Program-made: the position numbers and the translations under genes
The notes under the pieces: generated by a model
What the model saw: only the letters and a program-made list of their open reading frames with translations
Database searches by the model: none
Told to the model about the DNA's origin: nothing
Shown: piece by piece, positions 53,913 to 64,000 of the stretch
How positions within the stretch are numbered: the first letter of the stretch is position 1
Layout of the letters: each line of letters starts with the position of its first letter
Source: Marthasterias glacialis
Lineage: Eukaryota > Echinodermata > Asteroidea > Forcipulatida > Asteriidae
Length of the DNA stretch: 64,000 bases
Assembly (NCBI GenBank): GCA_911728455.2
Contig: OU452233.1
Span: forward strand, 7,982,005-8,046,004
Direction of reading: 5' to 3'

Positions 53913-55261
53913 ACGTGGTTTAATTTTTGAGAAAAGATGATTTTGTAGAGTCAAAACGCGTGTCAATTTCCTATGTGTTGGTTTGTTTACACAGCAGGCA
54001 CTTTCACACAAGTGCTAAATTTTGTGATTTAAGTAAACAATTTTCTTTAAATATTGAACTATATAGCTAAACATAAAAATAATTGTATCATATGTTATTT
54101 TTGTGTACCTCAGTTGATAAGTATAATTTTAAATTATAAATAAAAAGTTATCATTTTTTTTGTAACATATTGAAAGAGCCTTCTTTCCATGTTAGTCTGG
54201 TTCTGTCTAATGTTCAAGATAACATATTGTAAGTTTAGACACCAGACTAAAAGCACATAATTTTATTTAGTTGCACTGACATGACTGTCTAAGAAGCCTA
54301 AGAAGTATACTTAAAGCACATCAATTTGGCTTAAGACAATGCTGGCCTATTTCCAAAAAGTTTGATGTGTGTAATTAAGCCTAAGGACAGTACTTTTCTT
54401 CCTGCAAAGGACAAAATACGCACTATTTTTGAAAAGTGTGTTATACCCAGTGAGTATCTACAATACCAACTGCAGTAATCCCTGCAAACACAGGTATTTG
54501 AATTTGTTGATTTCTTGTTGGCAGGTATCAATGAGTCCTTAATCGTGCAGTTTACAATGGCAGTGCTCTATATGGAGCACAGACTGCATAGCAGAAAGTA
54601 CATAAAACTCCAAACCGGTCGAATGCAACTGTCATTTTGGCTGGAAACCTATTTAAGCTGAGATAGATTTGTATAAATGTGCTTTGCATGTTCAGCTCCT
54701 GGCAGCTCTTCCGAAACTGCAAAAGCCCCCTTTCCGAAAGCCGTAGAAAGCAGAAATTGTTGTTCAACAAACTCAACGCAGTGCTTTGTTTTAAGAAATA
54801 CAAGGAGCGCTGTAAACTGCTTAAATTATGAAGGAGAGCTCTCTACACTTCTCAGAACCGAACTTCATACGATAATCTTTAGACTAATCTAAGCAGCTTG
54901 CTCATGGACGTTTACACCAACGCAGCTATGGCCATCGCACACGTGCGTTTCTTTCTATTGATTTTGTTTTTACTTTTACTTTTATGTAGTGTTTTAAAAT
55001 GTGCTGGGTTGTGCTGAGCTCTTTGTGAGTTATTGATCCGCACCTCTGGTGCTGTAAATACAATTCTGCTTTCTACCCAAATGTTTTAAAATTAACTTTA
55101 AATTTTTAAGAATTGCTTCTTTCCTTTTGCACTCCACGGACCTAATTAAGGAGTGCAGAGGAGTGCAATTGGGTGCCGGTTCAGGCTCCTTCCTCTTGTT
55201 TCACGGAGCCTAACCTTAAACCCAAGCCAAAGACGTGGTTTCAAAAAGGGTCCCAGTTTAC

Positions 55262-55393
55262 CTGAAGTTGCAGCTTGTTGGTGAAGAACATCCGCTTCCA
55301 CCCCATCTCATGAGCTAAAGATCGCATCTCGTCTGTCACTGTGTCGCAATGATTCTCATAGATTTGTTCCCAAAGGGCTTCTGTATTGCATAT
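55262..55393 (-). CDS. FBXO36: FBXO36 exon 4
   Basis: Acceptor CACATTCAG, donor GTAAAC. Encodes ICNTEALWEQIYENHCDTVT and MGWKRMFFTNKLQLQ, phase 0 at both ends. Confidence 0.93.
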
Positions 55394-58300
55394 CTGAATG
55401 TGAGAACATAACCACGAACGAAACAAAAGTGTTATATGTATGTCATTCTATACGTCTTAAGCCGTGTTCGCATTGGACTTTTTTGGGGGGTAACCTAACC
55501 GCGCAAATATGGGTAACTTGACCATTTTAAGTCCAGTGCGAACAGCCCTGGTAAATTACACCCAGGTGACTTAACCGAGTCCAATGGGTAGTTTAACCGG
55601 CCACTTTCTGCCCAGGTAAACTAACCTGGTCAAACTAACTAAGCCAAAAAGTCTAATGCGGTCGCATCGTCCCAGTAAAACTGGTCAGTATAATACCATC
55701 TCTGGTTCGTACGCGCAAAGGCTGGTTTATTGTCGGTCGCGCGACGGTAAAATCGACACGTGACGCAGCTCATAGTCCACGCTGACGCCTCCAAATGAAT
55801 TTGTTTTCTCCCAAAAGAACTTTGACGGATGATACTGTTTCAAAACGACAAACGGAAAAAAACTTTTCCAGAAGCCACATTTAAGGCACAAAATACTTGA
55901 AACAACTTTGAGTATCGCTGCTGAGATAATGTCGAGTCCGAAGACATTCATTTGTATCCTTTGACTATTACTAATTGATGACAATTTTTTTTTCTTCACT
56001 GGCTCGAACGCTGCTCCCCGATTACGGACTAGCCCACCCATCCCCATCTGAAACTCCAACAGTGTTTCAGCCTTAAAAATGGCTCTCAAGACCCATCTTT
56101 TCCCCAAAATGTTGCTGGTCGAACACCTTGCTGTATCTTTTGTTTGTTTTTCTTCTTCTTTCCTTGTTTCAGCGCCTTGTATCCTCTGGCAATTTGGCAC
56201 TTTATAAATTCAATTAGTAATATTTACATGTAAGTCTTCATCTGTTTTGACTAAAGAAAAAAGTCCATATGATAGGCCCATCTAAATAAATTTTTTAACC
56301 GTCAATTTGTCAAAACATCGACCGTTGCATCTTTAGCGGCAGAAAGTACAAAGTACAAAGTACAAGTAGGATATATTAGAGAGTAAAACTTATTCTAATC
56401 ATCATCGCTATTTGGTGTTCTTGCAAATTGTTGTCAACAAACTTACATCATACATCATCTTGCAGGTCTGGGAGAGAGCGGCGATGTCTTCAAGCTCGAG
56501 ATAAGACACCATGTAGATGAGGAGTGGGCGTGGCATCCTTACCAGGTAGTCGATGTTACCCTTGCACAACTCCAGAGCATAGTTCAGGGTGCGCTCGTCA
56601 AACACTCTGCCAACATCAACTACATCAAGAAAAGGAGATTACAGGTAAATTTCTAGAGGGGAACCAAAGGCAATGACCCAGGGTATGGAGGCAATAGGCT
56701 GATCCATTAAGCCCCGCCTACTATTGTACTGACCAATTACAACCTTGACAACACCAATGAAAAGCGGACAGAAGTCCGACACGTTAAAATTCCATTAGAA
56801 AAGTAAACAAACCGCTGTCATTGTTCTGACACACAACAGCAAACACAACTGTACTAACTTTTGATTTGTTTTACTTTTGGTGGTGCAAATCCCACAGCAG
56901 TGGTCCCTGTACAGTTGTCAGGGATGCCAGTCAGGTTTTCAGGTTTGTGTCCAGAGCCTGAAAATCACGCATTGACACCCTCGTTATGCTTGAAAAATCC
57001 TAACTTGGTCTTTAATTTTACAAGGAAAAAGCCTGAATTCAGGCTATTGCCTGAAAACTAGCATCCCTGAGTTGTGTAAAAGTGGTTTAACAGTGCTCCT
57101 GTCTGCATTGTTCTTGGGACTCAGGCACTGCTAAAAAGGCCACGAAACTAAATCCATACCATTCAAGAAAACCATAAACGTGTGTGGCAAGAAAGTCAGA
57201 CCATGTGCTGTTGCTAGGCAGTTGCTAAGGTAGGCGGGGCTTAATGGATCAGTCTATCGCCTCTGTGTTCTGGGTCTTGCCCTGCTAGCCCATTGCTAAA
57301 ATCACTGGACTTGGGCTAGCAGTTTAGCGGGCATATCTGTCTGGAGTTGATATCAATTACACTTCCTCATTATGAAACACTAAAGAAGCCACTTATTCTA
57401 TTCCCTAATGTTCTGCTGAAGTTTCATAAGAGATCAGGGGCCAATAGGAAAAAACGCTAAGCACAGAAAATGACTGGTTAGCAGAAATTGGTGACCAGCC
57501 AAAATACCATCTTATCCACAATGCTTGTGACTGGTTCCCTGCTTTTTTGTCCGCTTAGCAAACAAAGTTGTTAAGCAACATTCACTGCTCAACAGCTTTT
57601 TGATGGACTGTTATCAGTGCTTCACTGCCTTGTGAATAAACCTACACTGCATGCGATCATCAAATGTGAAGTCTTCGTGAGATTCTTTGACTTCTCCGGG
57701 GGCCAGTCTTCGGTAGTCGTTCCTCAGCGTTATCTTCCATGTCCTCCAAATAACCTGTGTAACAAATGAAATAAATTTAATAATCTGTTTTTAATTGGCG
57801 TAATAGCTGCATCGGGGATAAAGAATGTTACTTTGGTTTTACCATTACACCGATGAAAGTTGCATAAAGAGAAAAGGATCCAGACATTTTTCGTTTCTTA
57901 AAGTTGCACAGCACGATATTCGCTTGTTTTTAAGACAAATTTTTGAAGAATTTTTTTTCTGAAACGAATTTTGACAGATGATGCTGTTTTGAAAAAAAAT
58001 TATACAAAAACTTGGCATATATGCAAAAAAAACATGTAATGGAATGCGAACAGGCAATCCACGAAGTGTTATACGTCGTTTTACATGTAACAAATTAATT
58101 GGCGATGAATCTCCAGATCCCATAATTAATCAAATGCCATAGTCATGGTAAGTTATCTGCAAGTACAGTCAGTAGCATTCAATCGGTAAGTTTTATGATC
58201 AGGAATGTTGCCGGTCAAAAACCAAGGATACGAATATGTAATCACTTTACAGTACTAGCCCAGGTTTGGATTTCACAAGGCGCTTGGACTAGTCTTATCA

Positions 58301-59564
58301 CTAGTTAGGACGAGTAACTACATGTAGTCCTAACTTATAGGACTAGTCCTTAGTTAGGACTAGTCCTAAGTTAGGACTAGTCCTAAGTTAGGACTAGTTT
58401 TGTGAAATCCACCCCTGGTAGGACGTCAGTCTCCGTTGCACTGCCAACGATGTCCTGGCTGGGTATATAAAGGCTCTATCTAACTAAACTTAGATGGATG
58501 ATGCTGATGCACTGACTTACATATTGTTTTACGTAGTCGACGCAGGGTACCGCCTGTGCCTAGACGTTACATTGCTTATGATAGGTTCTTAGTACAGCTG
58601 GTATCCTGCGTTGACTGTGTAAAATAATAATGTAACAAGGCATAAGCGAAAACATGCTATCCGCATAGTGTGTACGCGTCTTTTGTCGTTGAAAACTTAG
58701 GGGTAAAAGTTGGGCTTAAAAAATGACAGACTGCAAGGTTTTTAGCCCCTGAAGAAGCATCGATTAGGTGGACACAAAATGATCATGAGTACAATTAAAT
58801 GCCAATTATATCATCTGTAATATACTGAGAAGCCAGTACTACTACGTAGGTGATTTTCAAGCTATTTTGTCATGTCCTTGTAATTTTGGGCAATTTTTTG
58901 CGGAAAATCGTAGCAAATAGCCCATCAACATTTCATCTCCAAGGTTTCTCTGGGGCGCTGCCCACGACCGATAATGTCAAAATCTCAAAAAAGGAGTTCA
59001 GCGCCCCATTTACTGGGTGTATGCCAGGGATGGGGATGGCTTATATAGGTTGTAATGCGAACAAAACAAGAGTAAAATCCTTTTTTCACCTGAAAGTTCG
59101 TTCATATATTCCCAGTTTCAAATTATTCCTTGAATATCTTTTAAATATCTACGTTCATTTTCGGTGAATATTATACTTGCGAACTTGTACTGTTGTACAA
59201 ATCGTCCCGAACATTAATGGTTCTAACGTTACTTAGTATTACAGTAGTATTTTGTTAGTAATAGTAGTACTACCTAGTAAAAGTAGTGTAGTAACGTAGT
59301 ACTAGTACTGTAGGCCTGTGCTGTAGCCTACATAACATTGGCGAGATTGTTTTAACACTAACAGTACGGTTAACAGTACGGTTTTCAACGTTCTCGAGCA
59401 TCAAAATCACCAAAAAAGGGTCATCTTTAATTGACGCATACATATTCCGATATTTTTTTTACCTCTTTTCGATGAATGATGAATTGATTGAAGTCTTTTG
59501 AAGGCGGAGGAGCTTGGTTGCTAGCGTCAAACAAGACGCCGTCGGCTGGCAGTAAAGACGCCAT
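55262..59564 (-). CDS. FBXO36: FBXO36-like F-box protein (four exons; C-terminal tail not found)
   Basis: Substrate-recognition subunit of an SCF-type ubiquitin ligase: the F-box binds SKP1. The target is unknown. Exons on the minus strand join to 172 residues: N-terminal MASLLPADGV...APPPSKDFNQ, then WRTWKITLRNDYR and GEVKESHEDF, then LNYALELCKGNIDYLVRMP with the F-box (PRPLLIYMVSYLELEDIAAL...ALWEQ), and MGWKRMFFTNKLQLQ. This is colinear with vertebrate FBXO36 (about 188 aa) along its length. Phases fit at every junction. The basic tail of the family was not located. Either a further exon lies below 55262, or reading continues to the stop at 55241-55243. Confidence 0.92.
55447..55700. repeat. 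Possible foldback element in FBXO36 intron 3
   Basis: GTTCGCATTGGACTT recurs inversely as AAGTCCAGTGCGAAC and again as AAAGTCTAATGCGG. TAACCYRGTCAA and AACCTGGTCAAA blocks repeat inside. Confidence 0.45.
56447..56619 (-). CDS. FBXO36: FBXO36 exon 3 (F-box start)
   Basis: Acceptor TTGATGTAG, donor GTAAGT. Encodes RVFDERTLNYALELCKGN, then the first F-box helices up to SQTCKMMYD. Confidence 0.95.
56674..57290. repeat. Foldback MITE F4, long copy in FBXO36 intron 2
   Basis: Arms of about 45 bp: GACCCAGGGTATGGAGGCAA, TAGGCTGATCCATTAAGCCC on the left; the inverse (GGGCTTAATGGATCAGTCTA, TCGCCTCTGTGTTCTGGGTC) on the right. About 500 bp of unrelated interior. Confidence 0.75.
57438..57605. repeat. 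Foldback MITE family F2, diverged copy
   Basis: Contains CTAAGCACAGAAAATGACTG, ACCAGCCAAAATACCATCTT, GACTGGTTCCCTGCTTTTTT and CGCTTAGCA; the terminal repeats are eroded. Confidence 0.5.
57646..57754 (-). CDS. FBXO36: FBXO36 exon 2
   Basis: Acceptor TTACACAG, donor GTAGGT. Encodes VIWRTWKITLRNDYRRLAPG and EVKESHEDFTFDDRMQ. A GTGTAG donor two bases earlier would break the frame. Confidence 0.93.
58260..58418. repeat. Foldback MITE family F1, copy 4
   Basis: TTGGATTTCACAAGGCGCTT to TTTTGTGAAATCCACCCC, with repeated TTAGGACTAGTCC. Lies in FBXO36 intron 1. Confidence 0.8.
59463..59564 (-). CDS. FBXO36: FBXO36 exon 1 (start)
   Basis: ATG at 59564-59562 in a strong context (GTCAACATGG). 34 codons ending FNQFIIHRKE; donor GTAAAA. 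MAS...LP and PPPSKD match the family start. Confidence 0.92.
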
Positions 59565-60506
59565 GTTGACAACTGTCTGGTACGAGGTGAATCTGGCACT
59601 GTATTTTCAGATACTTGCGGTTAGTTACCAGACTCACTTTATTTAATTCCAGCGACATTCAACAGAGGGCGGTTTATTAATTCAGTGAACCATGTTTTGA
59701 GAAATGCACCACAGATCCCAATGCGGCAATCACTGCTAAAATAATGCTAATTATTCTAAAATAACGTAAAAAATATTCGCCCTCTTGAAATCAAATCAGA
59801 TTTATTTGCTGATAAATAAACTTCATTTTTTCTTTAAATTTGTTGTAGATTAGCCATATTTTATAGTTTTTGAGATCGATATGCTCATCCAAAATGAAAA
59901 CGCCTCTGAACGAGTAAACTGCACTGGCCAGGCGTCATCTTGGGAAAATGAACTACACTTTTAAGCAAATTAGGGCCATTGTTAGAGGGCTACTGTACCC
60001 TAAATGCTCTAGGTTGAAAGTTAACAACCCAAGGGGCACAATATCAGTCAATTTTACGACAATCCACAAAGAAAGCCATTACCTTCAAATTTTTGATTTA
60101 CAGAAAAAGTTATGGGTTTGCATTTATTCATCACTGAGGCTTGGCGCATGATTTTCTCTCTATTTAGTTTGAGTCCATCCGTCTTTACGGCTATGATTTT
60201 ATTCTGTTATTTAAAAACAGTGAGTTTCAATTATTTTTCCCCAAAACTAATGTGCACTATGTCTTTTGGAAAACAGTTGCAAGTCAATACTAGAAATAAA
60301 TTGGAATAAACAAAACTAAAGAAATTACAAAAAGGTGCATTTATCATTTTTTGATGTAGCGGTTTTATTGACAAAAAATGAGGAATAAATAAGAAAGAAA
60401 GAAAGAAAGATTCATTATTAATTTATACTTTCGGTGACATTAAAACAGATGTTCTTTTTTTTTTAATATTCTTATTCAATTCTTCTTCAATCTGTTAATA
60501 AGATGA

Positions 60507-61201
60507 ATATTCGGTTTGCGGTAACAATCAATCAATCAATCAATAGACAATTGCGGTAACACCATGTGATTATAGCCCATCTACTTTGCTATAATATACA
60601 GTAGATTGTTCTTGTGACTACTCTGTAAGTCATTTGGTCACAGTCTCGCTGCGCAGTCACTATGTTATGGCAGTGAAGTTAATCACGTGAAAGTTCCCTC
60701 GATCAAGCTAAAGTAATGGTGTAGTCATGGACTATTTTCAGAACTAAGTTGTCTCCGAACTCTGAAACGTACGAAAGCCCAATCGTGCCACAGAAATAAA
60801 TAAAATCACTGGAAAATAATCCGTAATAACGAATTAATTAATTAAGTCGTTATTACGGATTATTAATTCGTTATTACGGATTATTAATTCGTTATTACGG
60901 ATTATTAATTCGTTATTACGGATTATTTAATTCGTTATAACGGATTATTAATTCGTTATTACGGATTATTTAATTCGTTTAACGGATTATTAATTCGTTA
61001 TTACGGATTACTAATTCGTTATAACGGATTATTAATTCGTTATTACGGATTACTAATTCGTTATAACGGATTATTAATTCGTTATAACGGATTATTTTCC
61101 AGTGATTCTATTTATTTCTGTGGCACGATTGGGCTTTCTTAGAAATGTACTCCGCACTAAGACATGATAATAACCACATGATGTTACCGCAAACCGAATA
61201 T
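60507..61201. repeat. Nested foldback element with 20-bp TIRs, 58-bp inner arms and a minisatellite core
   Basis: Outer perfect 20-bp inverted ends: ATATTCGGTTTGCGGTAACA at 60507-60526 and its inverse at 61182-61201; a TA target duplication is possible. Inner arms 60773-60830 and 61081-61138 match over 58 bp with about two mismatches (GAAAGCCCAATCGTGCCACA start). Between them lies an AT-rich tandem array of TTAATTCGTTATTACGGATT-type units of about 21 bp. The units contain near-palindromic half-sites (CGTTATTACG, CGTTATAACG). Confidence 0.85.
60831..61080 (+). repeat. Minisatellite, about 21-bp unit, about 12 copies
   Basis: Core of the 60507-61201 element: TTCGTTATTACGGATTATTAA with variants TTCGTTATAACGG and ATTATTTAA. 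The array also shows variant blocks in alternation. Confidence 0.9.
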
Positions 61202-62932
61202 ACGCTGATACCTCACCATGCAATGCCTGAAACACATGCTGTTAATAATAATAGTATTAATAACACACACACACAAATTCTAAACTTGTATTAACACTAA
61301 AAACTTGTACTTTGATAATACGTAATTTCTTATAATATATGCGCTGATTCATCACATACACACCCGATTGGAGTTTTTAAAGCGCTCGTTATTATATCTT
61401 TAGGTGGAGCTAAGGTTACAAGGTGATACACGAAATCTACAGCCAATAATGCCAGAAACACCGAGGTAAACTCCTCCTCACTGTTTGTGTAGGCTACGTG
61501 TCATAAAAAAATTCTAATTTACAGATACACAAAACACTGTACTTCTATTCAAACACCCTACTAACCACACTGCAATTTTGGTAAAAAGAACATGTTAACA
61601 GCCAGTTACTGTCTCTGTATTACTATTTTGTTTATAAATCTCTATCATCAGGGAGTCGGCACTGGATGCTAAAATGAACCAATAAGATAAAACCGTCAGC
61701 CCAAGCATACCACAAACACTTCTAAAACCTCACTTGTATACTCAACCAGACATAATACATGTACATTGATACAAAGACCAAAATAGTCAACTCCCTATAT
61801 TCACTGGTGAGCCGCGCCCCAAAAGAACACACTGCAATGTGTGGTCAAAAAACTACCCCAATACATACAAAAACAACCAAATGAAATGTCAGACGATGGG
61901 CGAGTCAAAGGCAAGCGTTTATCAACTCCACAGCGGAAACTTGATTTGTTTTATAATTCCTCTCCATCACGATACAGTGCACTTTAGCCCTACACATATA
62001 TACAGTGGCGTAAATTTCTTGTGAAAAATGGGGGAATGGCAATGTTAAAAAAAAAAACCCGAATAATGCTGAGCTGAGAACACGAGCAAAGTGGGCACGG
62101 GTAAGCTTACATGTAATTCCACAGCAGAACGATCGATCGCACTATGGATGCCCTTTGTGTTATTAATGTTCTCAAATAATTATGAAAAGCAATCATGCCT
62201 CCTTTTGTGCAAAACAAAAGGGCTGGAAATGTGAAATATAGCCTGGACGCCAAACATGACATTCATTACACCCATTTACAACTAGTATAATTAAATTATA
62301 AATAGTATAATTTTAACTGGAGCAGCGCTATAGTACTGCACGGGCGTATCCATCCCTCCAAAAACGATATTTATTTTCAGCGAAGTGGTGGGTATAGTTA
62401 AGTTCCAACGTTCGTGTAAAGGACCGTCTACTCACTGGTTACACGTACAGGTGCCCTGTGTACGGGCGTGTACAGACGTGGGTGTTGTCTTGATAGGGAT
62501 TTGTAGAAATGTTTTATTCATTTACTAAGCTGGCGGGTGCTTTTTCTTTAAAAACCACACATTTTTAATGACAAAAATAGGGGGGGGGGTGGTGATCCTA
62601 TGGACCATCCCCTCTGGACAAAAAGTGTTGGAGTATATATCCCCCATCCCCCTTGTATTTGACACATGACTTAATGAATGTAATAATATTATTTGCATTA
62701 TTAGGGATAAAGAATGTATATGATTTGGATTACATCCATACATCGATTTGTGATGAGCACAGTGTTGTCCCCTTTTGCGCACGTAAGACGCAGCGCATGT
62801 GCTACGCTCACCATTGTTTTTTTTTTTAGAAGTCGATTCCCAGATCATTATTTTTTCGTTTCTTATAGTGACCATCACGTGACTGTCAAAGTGCCTGCAG
62901 GGGGATTCAATATGGCCGCCAAAAGCTGGCTT

Positions 62933-63303
62933 TTAGATATTGGGTGATTCGTAGTAGCAATAAAAAGATTTCATGTTGTTTTGGGCCTCCCCAGAATATT
63001 GCTGTGTACGAGGATGACTTCCATTGGTCTCGTACCCAAGGTCGCTTTGCTGGTCACAGTACCAGATGACGTACTCGACGGTTACCCTCATGCCCTGCAC
63101 CTCCTGACACCGATCACTGTAGGGGAACAGGTAGAAAGGTTTTTGAGTGGGCAAGCTGATCGGCTGGGAAACATCGCCACCGGTCATGCAGCAGTAGTCG
63201 ATACGGGTATCCTCGTCGTACACTCCTGACGGTACGGTGCCTTGCACTTCATTAAGATTTTGTGTGTTTTCGTCGTTCCAAGCTATGTATCCAGATGACA
63301 TAC
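62933..63303 (-). CDS. ApeC-domain (apextrin C-terminal-like) protein, last exon
   Basis: The terminal exon encodes about 123 residues ending ESPNI-stop (TAA at 62935-62933). It matches the ApeC domain: SSGYIAWNDENTQN, PSGVYDEDTRIDYCCMTGGD, PISLPTQKPFYLFPYSDRCQ, EVQGMRVTVEYVIW and a final SFYCYYE. ApeC proteins (apextrin, amphioxus ALPs) are typically secreted and bind bacterial peptidoglycan components; the role here is inferred. The acceptor ATTCATGTAG before 63303 shows that upstream exons (signal peptide, start of the domain) exist. None was recognised in 63304-64000. Confidence 0.85.
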
Positions 63304-64000
63304 CTACATGAATAATAAGGACACGACGTAATTGATAAACATCACCAAGCTGGATTGATGAACATCATCAAGCTGGATATTCTTCGTCTGAGTAGTTCTT
63401 AGTTGTTATTAGCCGTCGTATATGGACAGACTAAAAGACGCCAGGCCGATACGGAACCTCAACCAAGGTTATTTTCACGGACAATCCCGTTATACGTCAA
63501 TGCGCAGTTGCAATATTTACTGGTTAGGGTTTGCTTCCCCAGAAAAATAAATGAATAAATGGATATTCGTTTCAAGTGAACATTATAATAACAAATATTT
63601 TCACGTTAATAAGTGTGGCCGTGGGTCACTTCGTGATGTCAGATTTTGACAAAACTGAACAACACGCACGAGATGCGTATAGTTGGGTCACTCTGTGCAT
63701 TAATTTATTCACCAAGTGACCCATCTCAAAGCGTCGTTTTGTGAAAACTATTTTTTGCATTTTGTGTAGTTTCGTTTTTTTCCTAATCAGATTGATTGGC
63801 TAATTCAGCAAGTAATCTCTACCAAATTTTCACAGAGTGAAGCTTTTGATGTATTAACTGTCAACAGTCCAGATAGTCAGTTCGTGGTACAAGCAACGAA
63901 TTATTAATTAGTTAGCATTGGAGGTCAATCGGTAAACGTGTAATATTGTGTTCCCTATGTGCCACTACTTAAAAAAAGAAATAAGCGTCACATTATAATT
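63304..64000. other. Probable intron of the ApeC gene
   Basis: AT-rich sequence. No exon with ApeC motifs or a signal peptide was recognised. Confidence 0.5.

Larger units (their letters stand above)
36030..55261. other. About 19 kb without a recognisable coding exon
   Basis: Open frames here are short and show no family motif. Contents seen: F3 MITEs (38545, 52128), F2 MITEs (39995, 42159, 43016, 49664), SINEs (45930, 49166, 53583), a TTTC microsatellite (47248), the tRNA-like array (47939) and many A/T runs. The last FBXO36 coding exon may also lie here. Confidence 0.6.
59565..62932. other. Intergenic between FBXO36 and the ApeC gene
   Basis: Must hold the FBXO36 promoter just above 59564, but no core promoter motif stands out. 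No exon recognised. The nested foldback element at 60507-61201 is the only clear structure; (GAAA)n and A/T runs occur near 60395 and 62045. Confidence 0.6.

Noticed and set aside
54552-54892. Candidate last exon of FBXO36
   Set aside because: The minus-strand frame has no Lys/Arg-rich tail matching the family and no convincing acceptor in phase 0.

Overview
The window is eukaryotic genomic DNA with spliced genes, GT-AG introns, dense short repeats and no prokaryotic features. It suggests a marine invertebrate deuterostome, most likely an echinoderm such as a sea star. The reasons are a UTX-type histone demethylase, an FBXO36 orthologue, an ApeC (apextrin C-terminal) domain exon, tRNA-derived SINEs and many foldback MITEs. 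The species-level call is inference.

Layout. 1-8476: intronic or upstream DNA of the first gene, no exon recognised. 8477-35636 (+): 22 consecutive coding exons of KDM6A/UTX, the JmjC H3K27 demethylase. They start inside the N-terminal TPR domain and run to the stop codon. Joined, they stay in frame for 1511 codons with all splice phases matching. They encode the TPR array, a long Gln/Ser/Pro-rich middle, the JmjC domain with its HxE...H iron ligands, and the C-terminal four-cysteine zinc site. The extreme N-terminus lies before the window. 35637-55261: about 20 kb without a recognisable coding exon, holding the KDM6A 3' UTR (length unknown), SINEs, MITEs, a TTTC microsatellite and a tandem array of seven tRNA-like units. 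55262-59564 (-): four exons of FBXO36, from its start codon to close to its C-terminus. 59565-62932: no gene; a nested foldback element with a minisatellite core sits at 60507-61201. 62933-63303 (-): the last exon of an ApeC-domain protein whose upstream exons are outside the window or not recognised.

The most interesting signal is inside the KDM6A introns. Six almost identical 105-nt elements and one diverged copy each sit in a different intron, always in the sense orientation. They have a C-box (ATGATGA) just inside the 5' end, a D-box (CTGA) just inside the 3' end, and a terminal stem closing the two. That is the architecture of intron-hosted box C/D snoRNAs, so KDM6A appears to be a snoRNA host gene here. 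None was noticed elsewhere in the window.

The rest of the non-coding DNA is mostly miniature elements: at least eight foldback families, several sharing a TTTCAYARAGC-like end, tRNA-Leu-like and other tRNA-derived SINEs, and an 18-bp intronic minisatellite that appears to have grown inside one of the foldback elements. The three genes are functionally unrelated (chromatin, ubiquitin ligase adaptor, secreted or innate-immune-type lectin). Nothing indicates co-regulation.
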